NCBI GenBank assembly: GCA_010356995.1
Contig: ML996698.1
Location: 740,064 to 804,063, forward strand
From: Trichodelitschia bisporula
Lineage: Eukaryota; Ascomycota; Dothideomycetes; Phaeotrichales; Phaeotrichaceae
Direction of reading: 5' to 3'
Length of the DNA: 64,000 bases
Shown here: in pieces, positions 35,457-45,735 of the stretch
How positions within the stretch are numbered: the first letter of the stretch is position 1
Layout: each line of letters opens with the position of its first letter
Made by a program: the position numbers and the translations under genes
The notes under the pieces: model-generated
What the model was told of the DNA's origin: nothing
Database searches by the model: none
What the model saw: only the letters and a program-made list of their open reading frames with translations

Positions 35457-35744
35457 TGATGTGGTCATGGAAGGAGCATCCTTATATAAGCAGGGACATG
35501 ATGCAATGCTCGTATGATGGAAGGAAGGAGGCAAAGGAGAAATACCTGATGCGGTTATGGAAGGAGCATTCTTATGTCATCAAGGGATATGATGTAAGGT
35601 GTATATCAAGGGAAGGAGCGTTCAAGGACATGGTGTACTTATACCTCGAGAGTCTCTCTGACTCTTCTCCTCTCCTCGTCTTTTATCAGCTCTTTCACAA
35701 TCACCATATTGTACACACGGGCCAGTGAGCCCTGTGCTACAACA
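35457..35744 (+). mobile_element. Degraded LTR-like fragment (solo LTR fossil), copy 1
   Basis: About 290 bp sharing several blocks with a second site near 41.5 kb: GGAAGGAGCATTCTTAT, GTATGATGGAAGGAAGG plus GGCAAAGGAG, and ACCTCGAGAGTCTCT. The boundaries look like TG...CA, and the order fits a solo LTR of an LTR retrotransposon (copia-like in style; family uncertain). No internal coding part is present. The 5' block is partly duplicated within this copy. Old and degraded. Confidence 0.45.
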
Positions 35745-36486
35745 ATACCTGGCATCGTGTATTCAAACCTCCAGATCTTCAATTCACACAGATTGTTCTT
35801 TCCTGTACACGAGCCCTGCGCCTATCAATCCGCCAGGTCGATCCGGTGATGAGTAGAGTAACTGGCCTTGCTGCCCAGCCCGTACAGCCGGGTTTCCATC
35901 CGGCGCGGCCCGACCTCGCCGCAAACCGCGGGGAAGGAACGAGCAACGACCCCTGGCTATGATCACCCATCTTATCGCAATCTGCTCAAAATCGGCATCT
36001 CCGCGGCATCTCCACATCGGCATCTATGCACGCCGACGCCGCGCTTGCATATCCGGATGTCCGTCATCGGGAACCAATCACAGCTAGCACGGGGATCGGG
36101 CCGTGAGTAATCAGCCTCGCGACTCGTCTCGGCGGGAGCCATCTCCGCGGGGCAGACGGTGGAGATGCTGTATACGCCACTGTCCTCGCCGTAATTGACG
36201 TTGTCTCCACACGATGCTAGCAGCATAGCGCGTCATGACTGAGCGGCGCGCATCCCTTAACTGACTGGTTTGGGATGCCCCACTGCCGCCACCGCCGCCG
36301 CCGCTCGCTAGCATGCTCGCGAGCTCGCCCTCCGCGGAGAACAGCCCCACGCGGGCCGCTGCGGCATCTCCGCTGAGATGGAGATGTCGCTTACTGGTCT
36401 GGCAAGGCTGGATGTTGTAATCGGGTTGGCGCCGGGAGGAGCGGGTTGGGCGGTAAGGCTGAGACTAACAGAGGAGACGGAGCGGG

Positions 36487-36493
36487 TATATAA
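36487..36493 (+). promoter_or_regulatory. TATA box of the MDR oxidoreductase gene
   Basis: TATATAA 100 bp upstream of the ATG at 36593, in the sequence GCGGGTATATAAGGCGGAG. It is a clear TATA element in an otherwise GC-rich region, suggesting an inducible promoter. Confidence 0.6.
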
Positions 36494-36592
36494 GGCGGAG
36501 AGGAGGAAAGGGGAGTTCCGCATCGAGCATCTTCAGTACCGCAGCATCACAACATCGAACGAGCACTCAATCTAAACACCATCACTTCAACA

Positions 36593-37525
36593 ATGGCCAC
36601 CATCGACCTCCCCGCAACCGTCCCCACCATCCTCCAGCCTTCCCCGGATTCTGACAAACTGATTTTGACGTCTCTCCCGCCTCCAACTCCAGACGAAGTC
36701 AACACCCACCTCCTCCGCATCCTTGCAACAGCCCCCTGCCCCGGCGAACTAACCTGGGCATCCGCCTTCCCCACCGCCGTCTTCCCCCCCGGGCAGGACA
36801 GCACCACCCGCCCCCTAGTCCCGGGCCCGGATCTCGTGGGCATCGTCCTGAGCTCCCCGGCGGATTCCAAGTTTCAGCCCGGGACTAGGGTTTTTTCTCG
36901 CACCCCCGCCTTGCGGCCGGGGAATGCGCGGAAATATGCGACAGCGCCGGAACATGAGTTGGCGGCTGTGCCGGAGGGACTGAGTGATGAGATGGCGGTG
37001 GCTACGCCGATGGGGGCGGAGACGGGGTGGCAGGGGCTTTTTGTGCACGGGGGACTGGCGCCGCCCATGGAGAGCGATGCAGAGGCCAGGAATAAGGACA
37101 GGAGCGTTTTTGTGACTGGTGCGAGTGGCGCGGTGGGGGGGTGGGCTGTCCAGCTTGCGCGGGCGGTGGGGGTGGGCCGTATCGTCGGGGTGTGCAGCGG
37201 GGCGAATGTGGACTTCGTGAAAGGACTGGGGGCTACGGAAGTTATTGATTACCGCGCCACGAGTGTAGCCGACTGGGTAGCTTCGGGAGGGGGGAAGGTC
37301 GACCTCGTGCTGGACTGTGTGGGCGGGGCCATGCTTTCGCAGAGCTGGCATGCGGTGCGGCAGGGGGGGCGGGTTGTGAGTATCGTTGGGGATCCCGAGG
37401 GTGTGCGGCCGGAGGGGGTGGGAGTGGGTGCTGAGGGGTGCTTTTTTATAATGGAGAGTGTGGGGGGGCAGTTGGAGGAGGTGGCGCGGTTGATTGAGCG
37501 TGGTGTTGTGAGGCCGGTTGTGGAT
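36593..37525 (+). CDS. MDR-family NAD(P)H oxidoreductase, 3' end lost in assembly gap
   Basis: Medium-chain dehydrogenase/reductase without the structural zinc cysteines, so of the quinone or enoyl-reductase-like type; the substrate is not known. 311 residues are visible before the run of N. Segments typical of the group are LVPGPDLVGIVLSSPADSKF, GTRVFSRTPALRPGNARKYA and PMGAETGWQGLF. The nucleotide-binding motif is VFVTGASGAVGGWAVQLARA, followed by GATEVIDYR and DLVLDCVGG. The family is usually 340-360 residues, so some 30-50 residues lie in the gap. Preceded by a TATA box. No neighbouring biosynthetic genes. Confidence 0.88.
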
Positions 37526-37760
37526 NNNNNNNNNNNNNNNNNNNNNNNNNNNNNNNNNNNNNNNNNNNNNNNNNNNNNNNNNNNNNNNNNNNNNNNNNNN
37601 NNNNNNNNNNNNNNNNNNNNNNNNNNNNNNNNNNNNNNNNNNNNNNNNNNNNNNNNNNNNNNNNNNNNNNNNNNNNNNNNNNNNNNNNNNNNNNNNNNNN
37701 NNNNNNNNNNNNNNNNNNNNNNNNNNNNNNNNNNNNNNNNNNNNNNNNNNNNNNNNNNNN
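37526..37760. other. Assembly gap (235 N)
   Basis: Run of unknown bases that removes the 3' end of the MDR gene. Flanking sequence is GC-rich (G-runs before the gap), a usual cause of lost coverage. Confidence 0.99.
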
Positions 37761-38074
37761 CTACGATGGGACGGGGCGGAGGGTGGGAAGGTATACTGTA
37801 CTGTGCGCGTTGGGGATTGAAGGGGTGACGAGGAAGTATCAGAGACAGGCAATTCATCGACCGTACACATACCGCGCGGTACTTTATCGACATTGTATTA
37901 TACTCACCACCGTTCGTGAAACACAGACCATACTAGAACTAACCATCTCGCAAAACCGCAAAACGACTGTGCCTCCAGCAGACCATCATCAACGCCCGCA
38001 ACCCAACCTCCATCAATCATGCCTTCAATCACACCCTCCCCCCATCTTCCATCCCCCCTCCCCGAATCCACCCC
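37761..38074. other. 3' intergenic region between gap and RNR1
   Basis: 314 bp with the probable 3' UTRs of the MDR gene and of RNR1 (convergent). No gene recognised. Confidence 0.5.
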
Positions 38075-40960
38075 TTACCCAGAGCACATAACACAACTCT
38101 CCGGATTCTCAATACTACACGCCAACACCGCATCCGCGTAAATATCCCCCTCCTCCCCCTTCTCTTCCCCCTTCGCAGCAGCCGGCAGGCTCACAGCGGC
38201 CATCCGCCCCGCCAACCCATTGACTTCGCTATCGCTGTCCTTGTCCTTCCCGTTGAGTTCGGGCGAGGAATCGGGCTCCGGGACGTCGGCCTTGAACGCC
38301 GGGACCGTCTGCGGGAGAGGCTTGCCACGGGGAGCCGGGGTGGGACTCGCGGGCACGGTGTCGGCGCCATTCGTGCCGTTGAGCGCCTTGCTCGCACTCC
38401 CATTAACGCTCCCGTTCGTCGCGACCGGACTCGCAGGCACCGGCGCAGCAGTCCCATTCGGCGTGCTGGACTGATACATCGGCCTCGGGACCGCACTCGG
38501 CGTCGAATGCAGCCTCTTGCCCCCCCTCCGCGCAACGCCCGTGTCTGCCACCTTGAGCGCCTCCTGATCGACCGTGAACTGGATCGGGGCGGACGCGGCC
38601 ATGGTCCTTAGGTAATACATCCCCGTCTTGAGGCCGAGCTTCCAGCCCGCGAAGTGCATGCTCGTGATCTTCCCCATCGTCGGTTCCTTCATATGGATGT
38701 TCAGGGACTGGGATTGATCGATGAAGGCCCCGCGATCAGCGGCCATTTGCACAATCGTGCGTTGGCTGATTTCCCACACGGTTTTGTACAGAGCTTTGAT
38801 GTCGGCGGGTATGTTGGGGATGTCGGCGATGGAGCCGCCCGCCGCGATGATCCGGTTTTTCATGTTATCGCTCCAGAGACCCATGTCCACGAGGTCCTTC
38901 AGCAGCCAGGGATTCACGATCTGGAATTCGCCCGCCAGCACCCGGCGGCTGTAGATGTTGCTCGTGTACGGCTCGAAGCACTCGTTGAACCCCAGGATCT
39001 GGCTCGTGCTGGCCGTGGGCATCGGCGCCACCAGCAACGAGTTCCGCACCCCGTGCTCGGCGATGCGTTCTTTCAGCGCCGCCCAGTCCCACAGATCGGT
39101 GGGTGTGATCCCCCACATGTCGTACTGCAGCTGGCCCTGGCTGACGGGGCTGCCCGCGTAGGTAGAGTAGGTCCCGAGCTTGGCGGCGAGGTCGCAGGAT
39201 GCAGTGAGCGCGGCGTGGTATATCGTCTCGAAGATCTGGATGTTGAGCTGCTTGGCCTCGGGCGAGTCGAAGGGCATGCGCAGCGCGAGGAACGCATCCG
39301 CCAGCCCCTGGACACCCACACCCACGGGCCTGTGGCGCATATTGGAGTTCCGCGCCTCGGGCACAGGGTAATGATTGATATCCACAATCTTATTCAGATT
39401 GCGGATGACGACTTGAGTAACCTGATGCAGCTTCTCAAAATCGTACACCCCGTTCTCAACATCCACGAAGCTCGGCAGCGCCAGGCTCGCCAGATTGCAC
39501 ACGGCAACCTCGTCCGGCGCCGTGTACTCCACGATCTCGCAGCACAGATTCGAGCTGCGGATCGTGCCTAGGTTCTTCTGGTTGCTCTTGCGGTTGCAAT
39601 GGTCCTTGTACAGCATGAACGGATTCCCGGTCTCGGTCTGGGCTTGCAGAATCGCATACCACAGTTTCTGCGCACGAATCGTCTCGCGCCCCTTGCCCTC
39701 GGCCTCATACCACTCGTACAAGGCCTCGAACTCGTCGCCGTACACGTCGGCCAGGCCAGGGCACTCATTCGGGCACATGAGCGTCCAGGTCCCATTCGCC
39801 TCGACGCGCTTCATGAACAGATCCGGCGTCCACAGGGCGTAGAACAGATCCCGCGCACGCGACTCCTCCTTACCATGATTCTTCCTCAGATCGAGGAAGG
39901 AAAACACATCCGCGTGCCAGGGCTCGAGGTAAATCGCAAACGCGCCGGGCCGCTTGTTCCCGCCCTGATCGACATAGCGCGCCGTGGCATCATACACGCG
40001 CAGCATAGGAATCAGCCCGTTGGACGTGCCATTCGTGCCGGCGATGTACGAGCCCGTGGCGCGGATGCGGTGCACATTGAGCCCGATCCCGCCGGCCGTC
40101 TTGCTGATCATGGCGCAGGTCTTGAGCGTGTCGTAGATGCCATCAATACTGTCCTCCTTCATGTCGATCAGGAAGCAGGAGGAGAGCTGCGGGGAGGGCG
40201 TGCCGGCGTTGAACAGCGTGGGCGACGCGTGGGTGAAGTACTTGTTCGACATGAGGTTGTACGTCTCAATCGCGCTCTCAATATCATCCCCGTGGATACC
40301 AACCGCCACCCGCATGATCATGTGCTGCGGGCGCTCGGCCACCTTGCCATCAATGCGGAGCAAATAACTCCTCTCCAGCGTCTTGAACCCAAAGTACTGG
40401 TAATTAAAGTCGCGGTCGTACACAATCGCCGAATTGAGCACATCCGCATTCTTGACCACGGTCGCATACGTCTGTTCCGAGATCATGGGACACGCCTTCC
40501 CGTTCTTCGGGTTGACGTAGTTGTACAGGTCTGCCACGACAGCGGAGAACTGCTTCTTGGTTTGCTTATGCAGGTTGGAGACCGCGATGCGCGCGGCGAG
40601 GATGGCGTAGTCGGGGTGCGTGACGGTCATGTAGGCGGCGGTTTCGGCGGCCTGGGGGCTGGGTTAGCTTAATGTCCGCCATAGTTATGTCCGGTATAGT
40701 GGGGGGAGGGGGTGCGGAAGCACTTACGAGGTTATCAAGCTCAACCGTCGTCACGCCCTGATACACACCCGAAATGACTTTCTGCGTGATCGCCGCCGCA
40801 TCGACGTGCTCGGGGTCAAGCCCGTAGCAGAGGCGCGAGACGCGGCTCGAGATCTTGTCGAACTGGACGGGCTCCTTGCGGCCATCTGGCTATCATCAGC
40901 CTCCCTCCTCATTACCAAAGCCATCGAAGCAAACCACATACCGCGCTTGAAGACGAACAT
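38075..40960 (-). CDS. RNR1: Ribonucleoside-diphosphate reductase large subunit
   Basis: Class I enzyme that makes deoxyribonucleotides in the cytosol with the small (radical) subunit. Exons on the minus strand are 40960-40942, 40885-40728 and 40651-38075, giving 917 residues. The ATP-cone starts [20 protein letters not shown]. By count, the catalytic cysteines fall at the yeast positions: C218 (QLSSCFLID), C428 ([11 protein letters not shown], with E430) and C443 ([12 protein letters not shown]). The two C-terminal redox cysteines are in SCVMCSG. Residues about 765-880 form a Ser/Pro/Asn-rich linker longer than in yeast. The first exon encodes only six codons plus one base. The promoter has three MCB sites. 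Confidence 0.97.
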
Positions 40961-41230
40961 GCTGTCTGGTGGTACAGCAACGGTGATTTACGGGTGTGGG
41001 GAGAAAGGAGAAGGCGAAAACAAGGCCAGCAGGTATTCGCGCGAGGTGGAGACGAGCGTGAGGCGTAGTGGAGACGAGCGTGAAGCGTAGACAATGAAAG
41101 CAGTAACAAACCTCGCGATCGAGCACCTTGCACCGCGTTGTCAAGTAGAGTGTTTGTTTGGGGAGTAGGTGGTGGGGTTGTGATGAGGAAGGGCGAGGGA
41201 GAGGGGGCGCGTGTCTGCAGATTTAAAAGA

Positions 41231-41252
41231 ACGCGTTAACGCGTCAACGCGT
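41231..41252. promoter_or_regulatory. Triple MluI cell-cycle box (MCB) array upstream of RNR1
   Basis: ACGCGT occurs three times at exact 8-bp spacing (41231-41236, 41239-41244, 41247-41252), 271-292 bp upstream of the RNR1 ATG. ACGCGT is the site of the MBF factor (Mbp1-Swi6) that switches on DNA-synthesis genes at G1/S in yeasts, RNR1 included. The array therefore predicts S-phase expression. Confidence 0.85.
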
Positions 41253-41507
41253 ACTTGTGTGTTTGCCAAGGGGCAGGGGGCGGGCGGGGTGATGGGGGCG
41301 GGTGAGAGGGCGGGGGGGGGGGTTGTCTTGATTGCTCAGCAACAGGTGCCTGAATCGTCCTGTCTCTCATTAGGCTGAAGTATCGTTTCTTCACTATTGC
41401 AGTGGAGCAGATCAGCCGAACCGTAACCCGCTGTGTTCCGCGCGGGTCAGCGGCGTCTATGTATATTTACGACGTCTCCTTCCTAAACGCCGTGAACCGC
41501 CCTCCTC

Positions 41508-41800
41508 TTGTAATTATGGAAGGAGGCATTCTTATACACGGTACGGATGTAAGCATGGGACAATGATGTAATGCGAGTATGATGGAAGGAAGGGGCAAAG
41601 GAGGATACTCCGCATCGTGTTATTTGAATACCTCGAGAGTCTCTATATCTCGGGTACCATTACACACACCCTCAAAACCTTGCCTATCTCTTCCTTTCCT
41701 CGGCTTCTTTAGTACTTTACGGTTTGCGTATTATTATGCACGTGCTGTGAGTCCCGCCTTATATTACCTATGTCTACTTTACATTCTACTTTCGACCTCA
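41508..41800 (+). mobile_element. Degraded LTR-like fragment (solo LTR fossil), copy 2
   Basis: Shares blocks in the same order with the fragment at 35.5 kb: GGAAGGAGGCATTCTTAT, GTATGATGGAAGGAAGG plus GGCAAAGGAG, and ACCTCGAGAGTCTCT. The 3' part is more diverged and the end is set only roughly. No internal retrotransposon genes nearby. Old and degraded. Confidence 0.4.
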
Positions 41801-43304
41801 TTCTGAGCATACCGTTAGATTGGGCCAGACGGCGATGGCTTCGGCTCTATCAACCTGCTCGCCGGCAGGGCGGCATGCCGGCATAACATGCTTCCTTCAC
41901 TACTAGTTCCGAATAGCCATGTCGCACTCAGCACAGCAACTGTAGGATAATTCGGTTCAAACCGAGACCCAGACAGTCCAGCCCCGCTCTCAACCTCCTC
42001 CAGCACCTGCGCCATGTCTCCAATCGCATTCCTCCGCTCCAGCACCAGCTCCAGTCAAGACATCCACGTTCCGCTCCAAAGCAGTGCCGTCCGTTTGGGG
42101 CTGCTGACTGAAAGGAAGCCTGAGCATGGGAATAGGCTGGGATTGGTAGGTAAGGCCGTGATACAGTATATGGGCGGTATGCGAAGACCGAAGCATGTTA
42201 GAAACCATCAGACAAGGCTGTAACCTTGGCAAACGAGGAGTGTACCATGAGCATGAACCATTGTACATGGCTGTCGACAAAATATGCAAGTCAAAGGCTG
42301 AAGGGAGACAAACCGCCGAAAGGGGCCATCACAACTAGTAGCCACGACCCCCACACTCAGACATATCAAAGACAGCACATCCCATTCCTTCTCACGCGAA
42401 AGCCGTACATACAACCCCACAATGCCTCAACAAGCCCGCCCCATGAACATCGAACATTATCCACCCATGCATCCCACGAAAAAAAAAAAGCCGAACCGCA
42501 AACCCAATCATCCCTATTCTTCAACTAATCCCTCCGCCTCAAACCTCAGACCAGAGTCACCATCACAACAAAGCAAGCCACCATACTTCCACATTATTTA
42601 TTCTCCACAATCCCATTCCCATCCCATCTCTTGCCAGTCTCGGGCCCCTACTCTCAAGGCTTCGTCGCGCCTGCCGCAGTGTGCCCAGGTATTGAGCAAA
42701 AGTGTCTGACAAGACACACCAACAACCGCCTCTCCCCCATCCAAACTACCTATTACAATCATGTCGGCCCACGGCCTAGGCAAAGGACGGAGAAGCGCCG
42801 CCTCCGTACGCAGACGCGACCAGACAGACAAACACACCACCAGACAGCAGACAGCATCTCTAGTGTACAAACGCCTCCATCGCATCTCACAGGCACGACA
42901 CGCCACGACCAATCCATCGTGACATCGAAACGACAGTAGTGAAAGCGCCTCCACAGACACAAAAGAAGAAAGCTTGAAAAGAAAAAATGCAACCCCCTAC
43001 ACCCTCCCCAACTCCCTGCCAACATGAATGATTTTTGCGGCACAAACACACAACATAGTTGAAGGAGCCCCCCATTGCGGAAAAAAAAGCCCCGAGAAAC
43101 ACACACGCACACCGCCTCGTCCCCTCACCGCCCGATAGTAGAATCCGGCACATGGACGAGAATGCCAACAATATCACCGACAAGGCAGCCAGAGATCAGA
43201 ACAACACCTCCATCCCTACAACCCCTCAGCCCCACCAGCAACTAGTGCGGTGGCGCAGCAAAACCGGCAGCTCGGAGGCAGGCTACAAGACCCCAAGGCC
43301 CTCG

Positions 43305-45044
43305 CTATCCACAGCAAAGCACCTTAACAAACTTCTGCCACGCGCTCGGTTTTTGCTCCTCCACACCCCTTGCCTGGGGACTCTGCAGCCCAACACCATT
43401 AGCCTGCATCGTCGGCGGCTGCGCCACGCTCGCGCGATTATTCCCCAAATTCTGCGTGCTGTGCTGGAACTGCGCTGCCGTCGACCCCTCCGGCTGACGG
43501 AAATCAGCCGTGCTCTGGCGCTTCGCCGCGAGCGCTGCGTCGGAGCCATAGGCGGCGGGATCGCCGGGGCGGCGTTGGGGGTGGCGCGACGGACCGGTGG
43601 TCTGTCGCGCTGCGCCCGGCTTTGGAAGGTCGGCGTCGAGGCGGCCGATCGGGATGGCTGACTTTGAGGGGCGGGGCTGGCCGTGCAGCTCCCGCTGCGA
43701 CGAGTTTGGGACGCCGTGGCTGACGTGGGCTGCCGTGGGGTGGATCTTCAATGCTTCCCAGCCCTTGCCGCCATTGAGCTTCATCCAGTCGTATTCGCCG
43801 TCTTCCACTTCGCCAGTGTTCTTCAGTGCCTGCGTGAAGAGCTCGCGCAGATAGTCGTAGTCGGGCTGGTCCTCGAAGCCAAGGTTGCGGACGTAGCTGA
43901 GGTACTTGTTGAACTCCTCTGTTGCATGTGTTAGTCTTGCACATGACAGACGCCAAGCCCAGTTAGTGGACGTATTGCCAACATACCAGGGAAGCCCTCG
44001 CACAAGTCCTTGATGGCAGTGGTCTGCTTCTTCTCGCCAATCTTCTCGTACTTCTGCTTGTTCGTAGCCGCCTTCAGGCCTTGCCAAGGCAGCCCGCCGC
44101 GCAGGAAGTACATGAAGACGTGACCCAAAGCCTCCAAGTCGTCTCGCCGCGACTGCTCCCGACCCAGATGCGTGTTGATACTCATGTATCTTGCCGTGCC
44201 GGAGAGCGACTTGCGCTCGCGGTAGGGAATGTGCTGCTTCGTCTTAGGGTCGCGGTACTGCTTCGCCATGCCGAAGTCGACGACGTGGATGACGTTGGCC
44301 GCCTTGGTGCCGGGCCGGCCGATGAGGAAGTTGTCGGGTTTGATGTCACGGTAGATGAGGTTCTTCTCGTGGATGGTTTGGACGCGAGACAGCTAGAGAG
44401 ATGAGTTGAGAGCCGCACGCGCTACAGAGAAGGCGTACCATTTGCTTCGCAACCATGACAACCGTCTTGATGGAGAAGCGGCGATGGCAGAGGTCAAAGA
44501 GATCCTCGAGACTCGGGCCGAGGAGGTCAATCACAAGGATGTTGTGAAGGCCCTCCTGGCCGAAATAATAGACATTGGGAATGCCAGCTGCACGTGTTGT
44601 CAGTCAATGTTCCCCGTGTGGAAGGCGATTTGCGGATAGCGGCCCTAGCCAGAGAGTACGAAATGCGTGCAGCGTGTCCAAAATTTCATACTCATCATGA
44701 CATTGTGGTCCGGGTTCAACGCGAGGTAGGGCGACTGAGGATGCGTCGACTTACGACATCCCACAAGGATCTTGTACGTGCGATATTCGTCTCTCAATTG
44801 CGGAGCATCGCTCTTGCGCGGTTCCTAGAAGACGCGTCAGCGGGCTCATCGGAGGGCGAGGGGACGCAGCGTCGACACGACGGCATCCGCATCGAGCGAC
44901 GTCGGAGAAACATACAAACTTGATGGCGACTTGCTGATTGTTGAGCAGGTTGGTGCCTTCAAAGAGCACACCGAAAGAACCCTCACCGATCTTCTTCCCC
45001 ACGCGATAGTGGACTCCCACGACGTTTGACGATGATGAGGCCAT
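43305..45044 (-). CDS. ckiA: Casein kinase I, membrane-anchored Yck/CkiA type
   Basis: Ser/Thr kinase of the CK1 family. Yck-type members sit at the plasma membrane and act in endocytosis, nutrient signalling and morphogenesis. Five exons on the minus strand: 45044-44916, 44824-44755, 44587-44439, 44392-43987 and 43918-43305, giving 455 residues. Kinase motifs are [59 protein letters not shown] and the CK1 signature RMSIN-like [20 protein letters not shown]. The Gln/Pro-rich tail ends in KVLCCG; a terminal Cys pair is the palmitoylation signal that separates Yck-type from Hrr25-type kinases. All exon phases agree. Confidence 0.96.
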
Positions 45045-45360
45045 GGCTCAGTGCAGAGCGGCCGCGGAGAGGCTCCAAACTGGCGGGCGGGTCCAGTTGG
45101 GGTTTTGACGACCGTCGTCTTCTCCTGTTTTGGAGGAGGAGTGGCCAAGAGTCGGGAGGAGCGGTGTGTGGGAAGTGTAGGATTTTTCGGTGGGCGGAAT
45201 GTAGAGAAGAGGAATTTTGCAGCGGGAAGGGAGAGAAAGATTTGGAAAGGGTTGAAGGTTGATGGAGTTTTGGTGAAGAAGGAAGCGTGTTTGGGGGTGG
45301 ACGGACGGGGGTGCGTGGGGAGCGGGAGAGTGGGAGTTGGGGGAGTGGGCTGGGTGGAGG

Positions 45361-45384
45361 TGTGTGTGTGTGTGTGTGTGTGTG
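45361..45384. repeat. (TG)12 microsatellite
   Basis: Uninterrupted TG dinucleotides, 24 bp, followed by CGTGTGG, in the leader or promoter region of ckiA about 320 bp upstream of its ATG. Confidence 0.95.
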
Positions 45385-45539
45385 CGTGTGGTTGTGCAGG
45401 AAAAGAACAGCAGCGACGCACGGCAGCGGGTTTGGCGGTCGGTGGACAGCTGTTGGGTGATTGGGCGAAAGGCAGCCTAATTGCCTCCTAGCCCATGCCA
45501 AGCACGAGACGGCTATATGGGGATGATAGAAACGTGATA

Positions 45540-45735
45540 AGGGACCAGAGAGAGGGACCAGAGAGAAGAGAGAAGAGAGAGAAGAGGAGAAGAAGAGAGG
45601 AAAAGAGGAAGAGCGGAAGAGAGGAAGAGAGGAAGAGAGGAAGAGAGAAAAGAGGAAGAGAGGGAGAGGGAGAGAGGGAGAGAGGAAGAGAAGAGCAGGC
45701 GAGAAAAGAGTCAAAGTGAGCGGAGGTGAGCGAGA
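45540..45735. repeat. Polypurine GA-rich tract
   Basis: About 195 bp of nearly pure purine on the plus strand (GAGAGAAGAG, GAAGAGAGGAAGAG and GGGAGAGAGG units), about 500-690 bp upstream of the ckiA start. It is capable of triplex formation and resembles pyrimidine-rich promoter tracts read from the other strand. Confidence 0.85.

Larger units (their letters stand above)
35359..36592. other. Intergenic region with LTR-like fragment
   Basis: 1.2 kb between two plus-strand genes. It holds the LTR-like fragment listed separately (35457-35744) and the promoter of the MDR gene with its TATA box. Frames of up to 90 codons are not supported as genes. Confidence 0.5.
40961..43304. other. Intergenic region between RNR1 and ckiA
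   Basis: 2.3 kb. It contains the RNR1 promoter with MCB sites, a second LTR-like fragment (41508-41800) and A/C-rich sequence toward ckiA, including A-runs at 42480-42488 and 43080-43088. No gene supported; frames of 100-120 codons around 42.2-43.2 kb look like chance. Confidence 0.5.

Noticed and set aside
15895-37525. SDR and MDR oxidoreductases as part of a secondary-metabolite cluster
   Set aside because: They are 20 kb apart, with no synthase, P450, transporter or cluster regulator nearby.
38654-40672. Two long plus-strand frames (305 and 357 codons) across RNR1
   Set aside because: Antisense shadows of RNR1. The residue pattern (many Arg, His, Val) mirrors the complementary codons and shows no domain.
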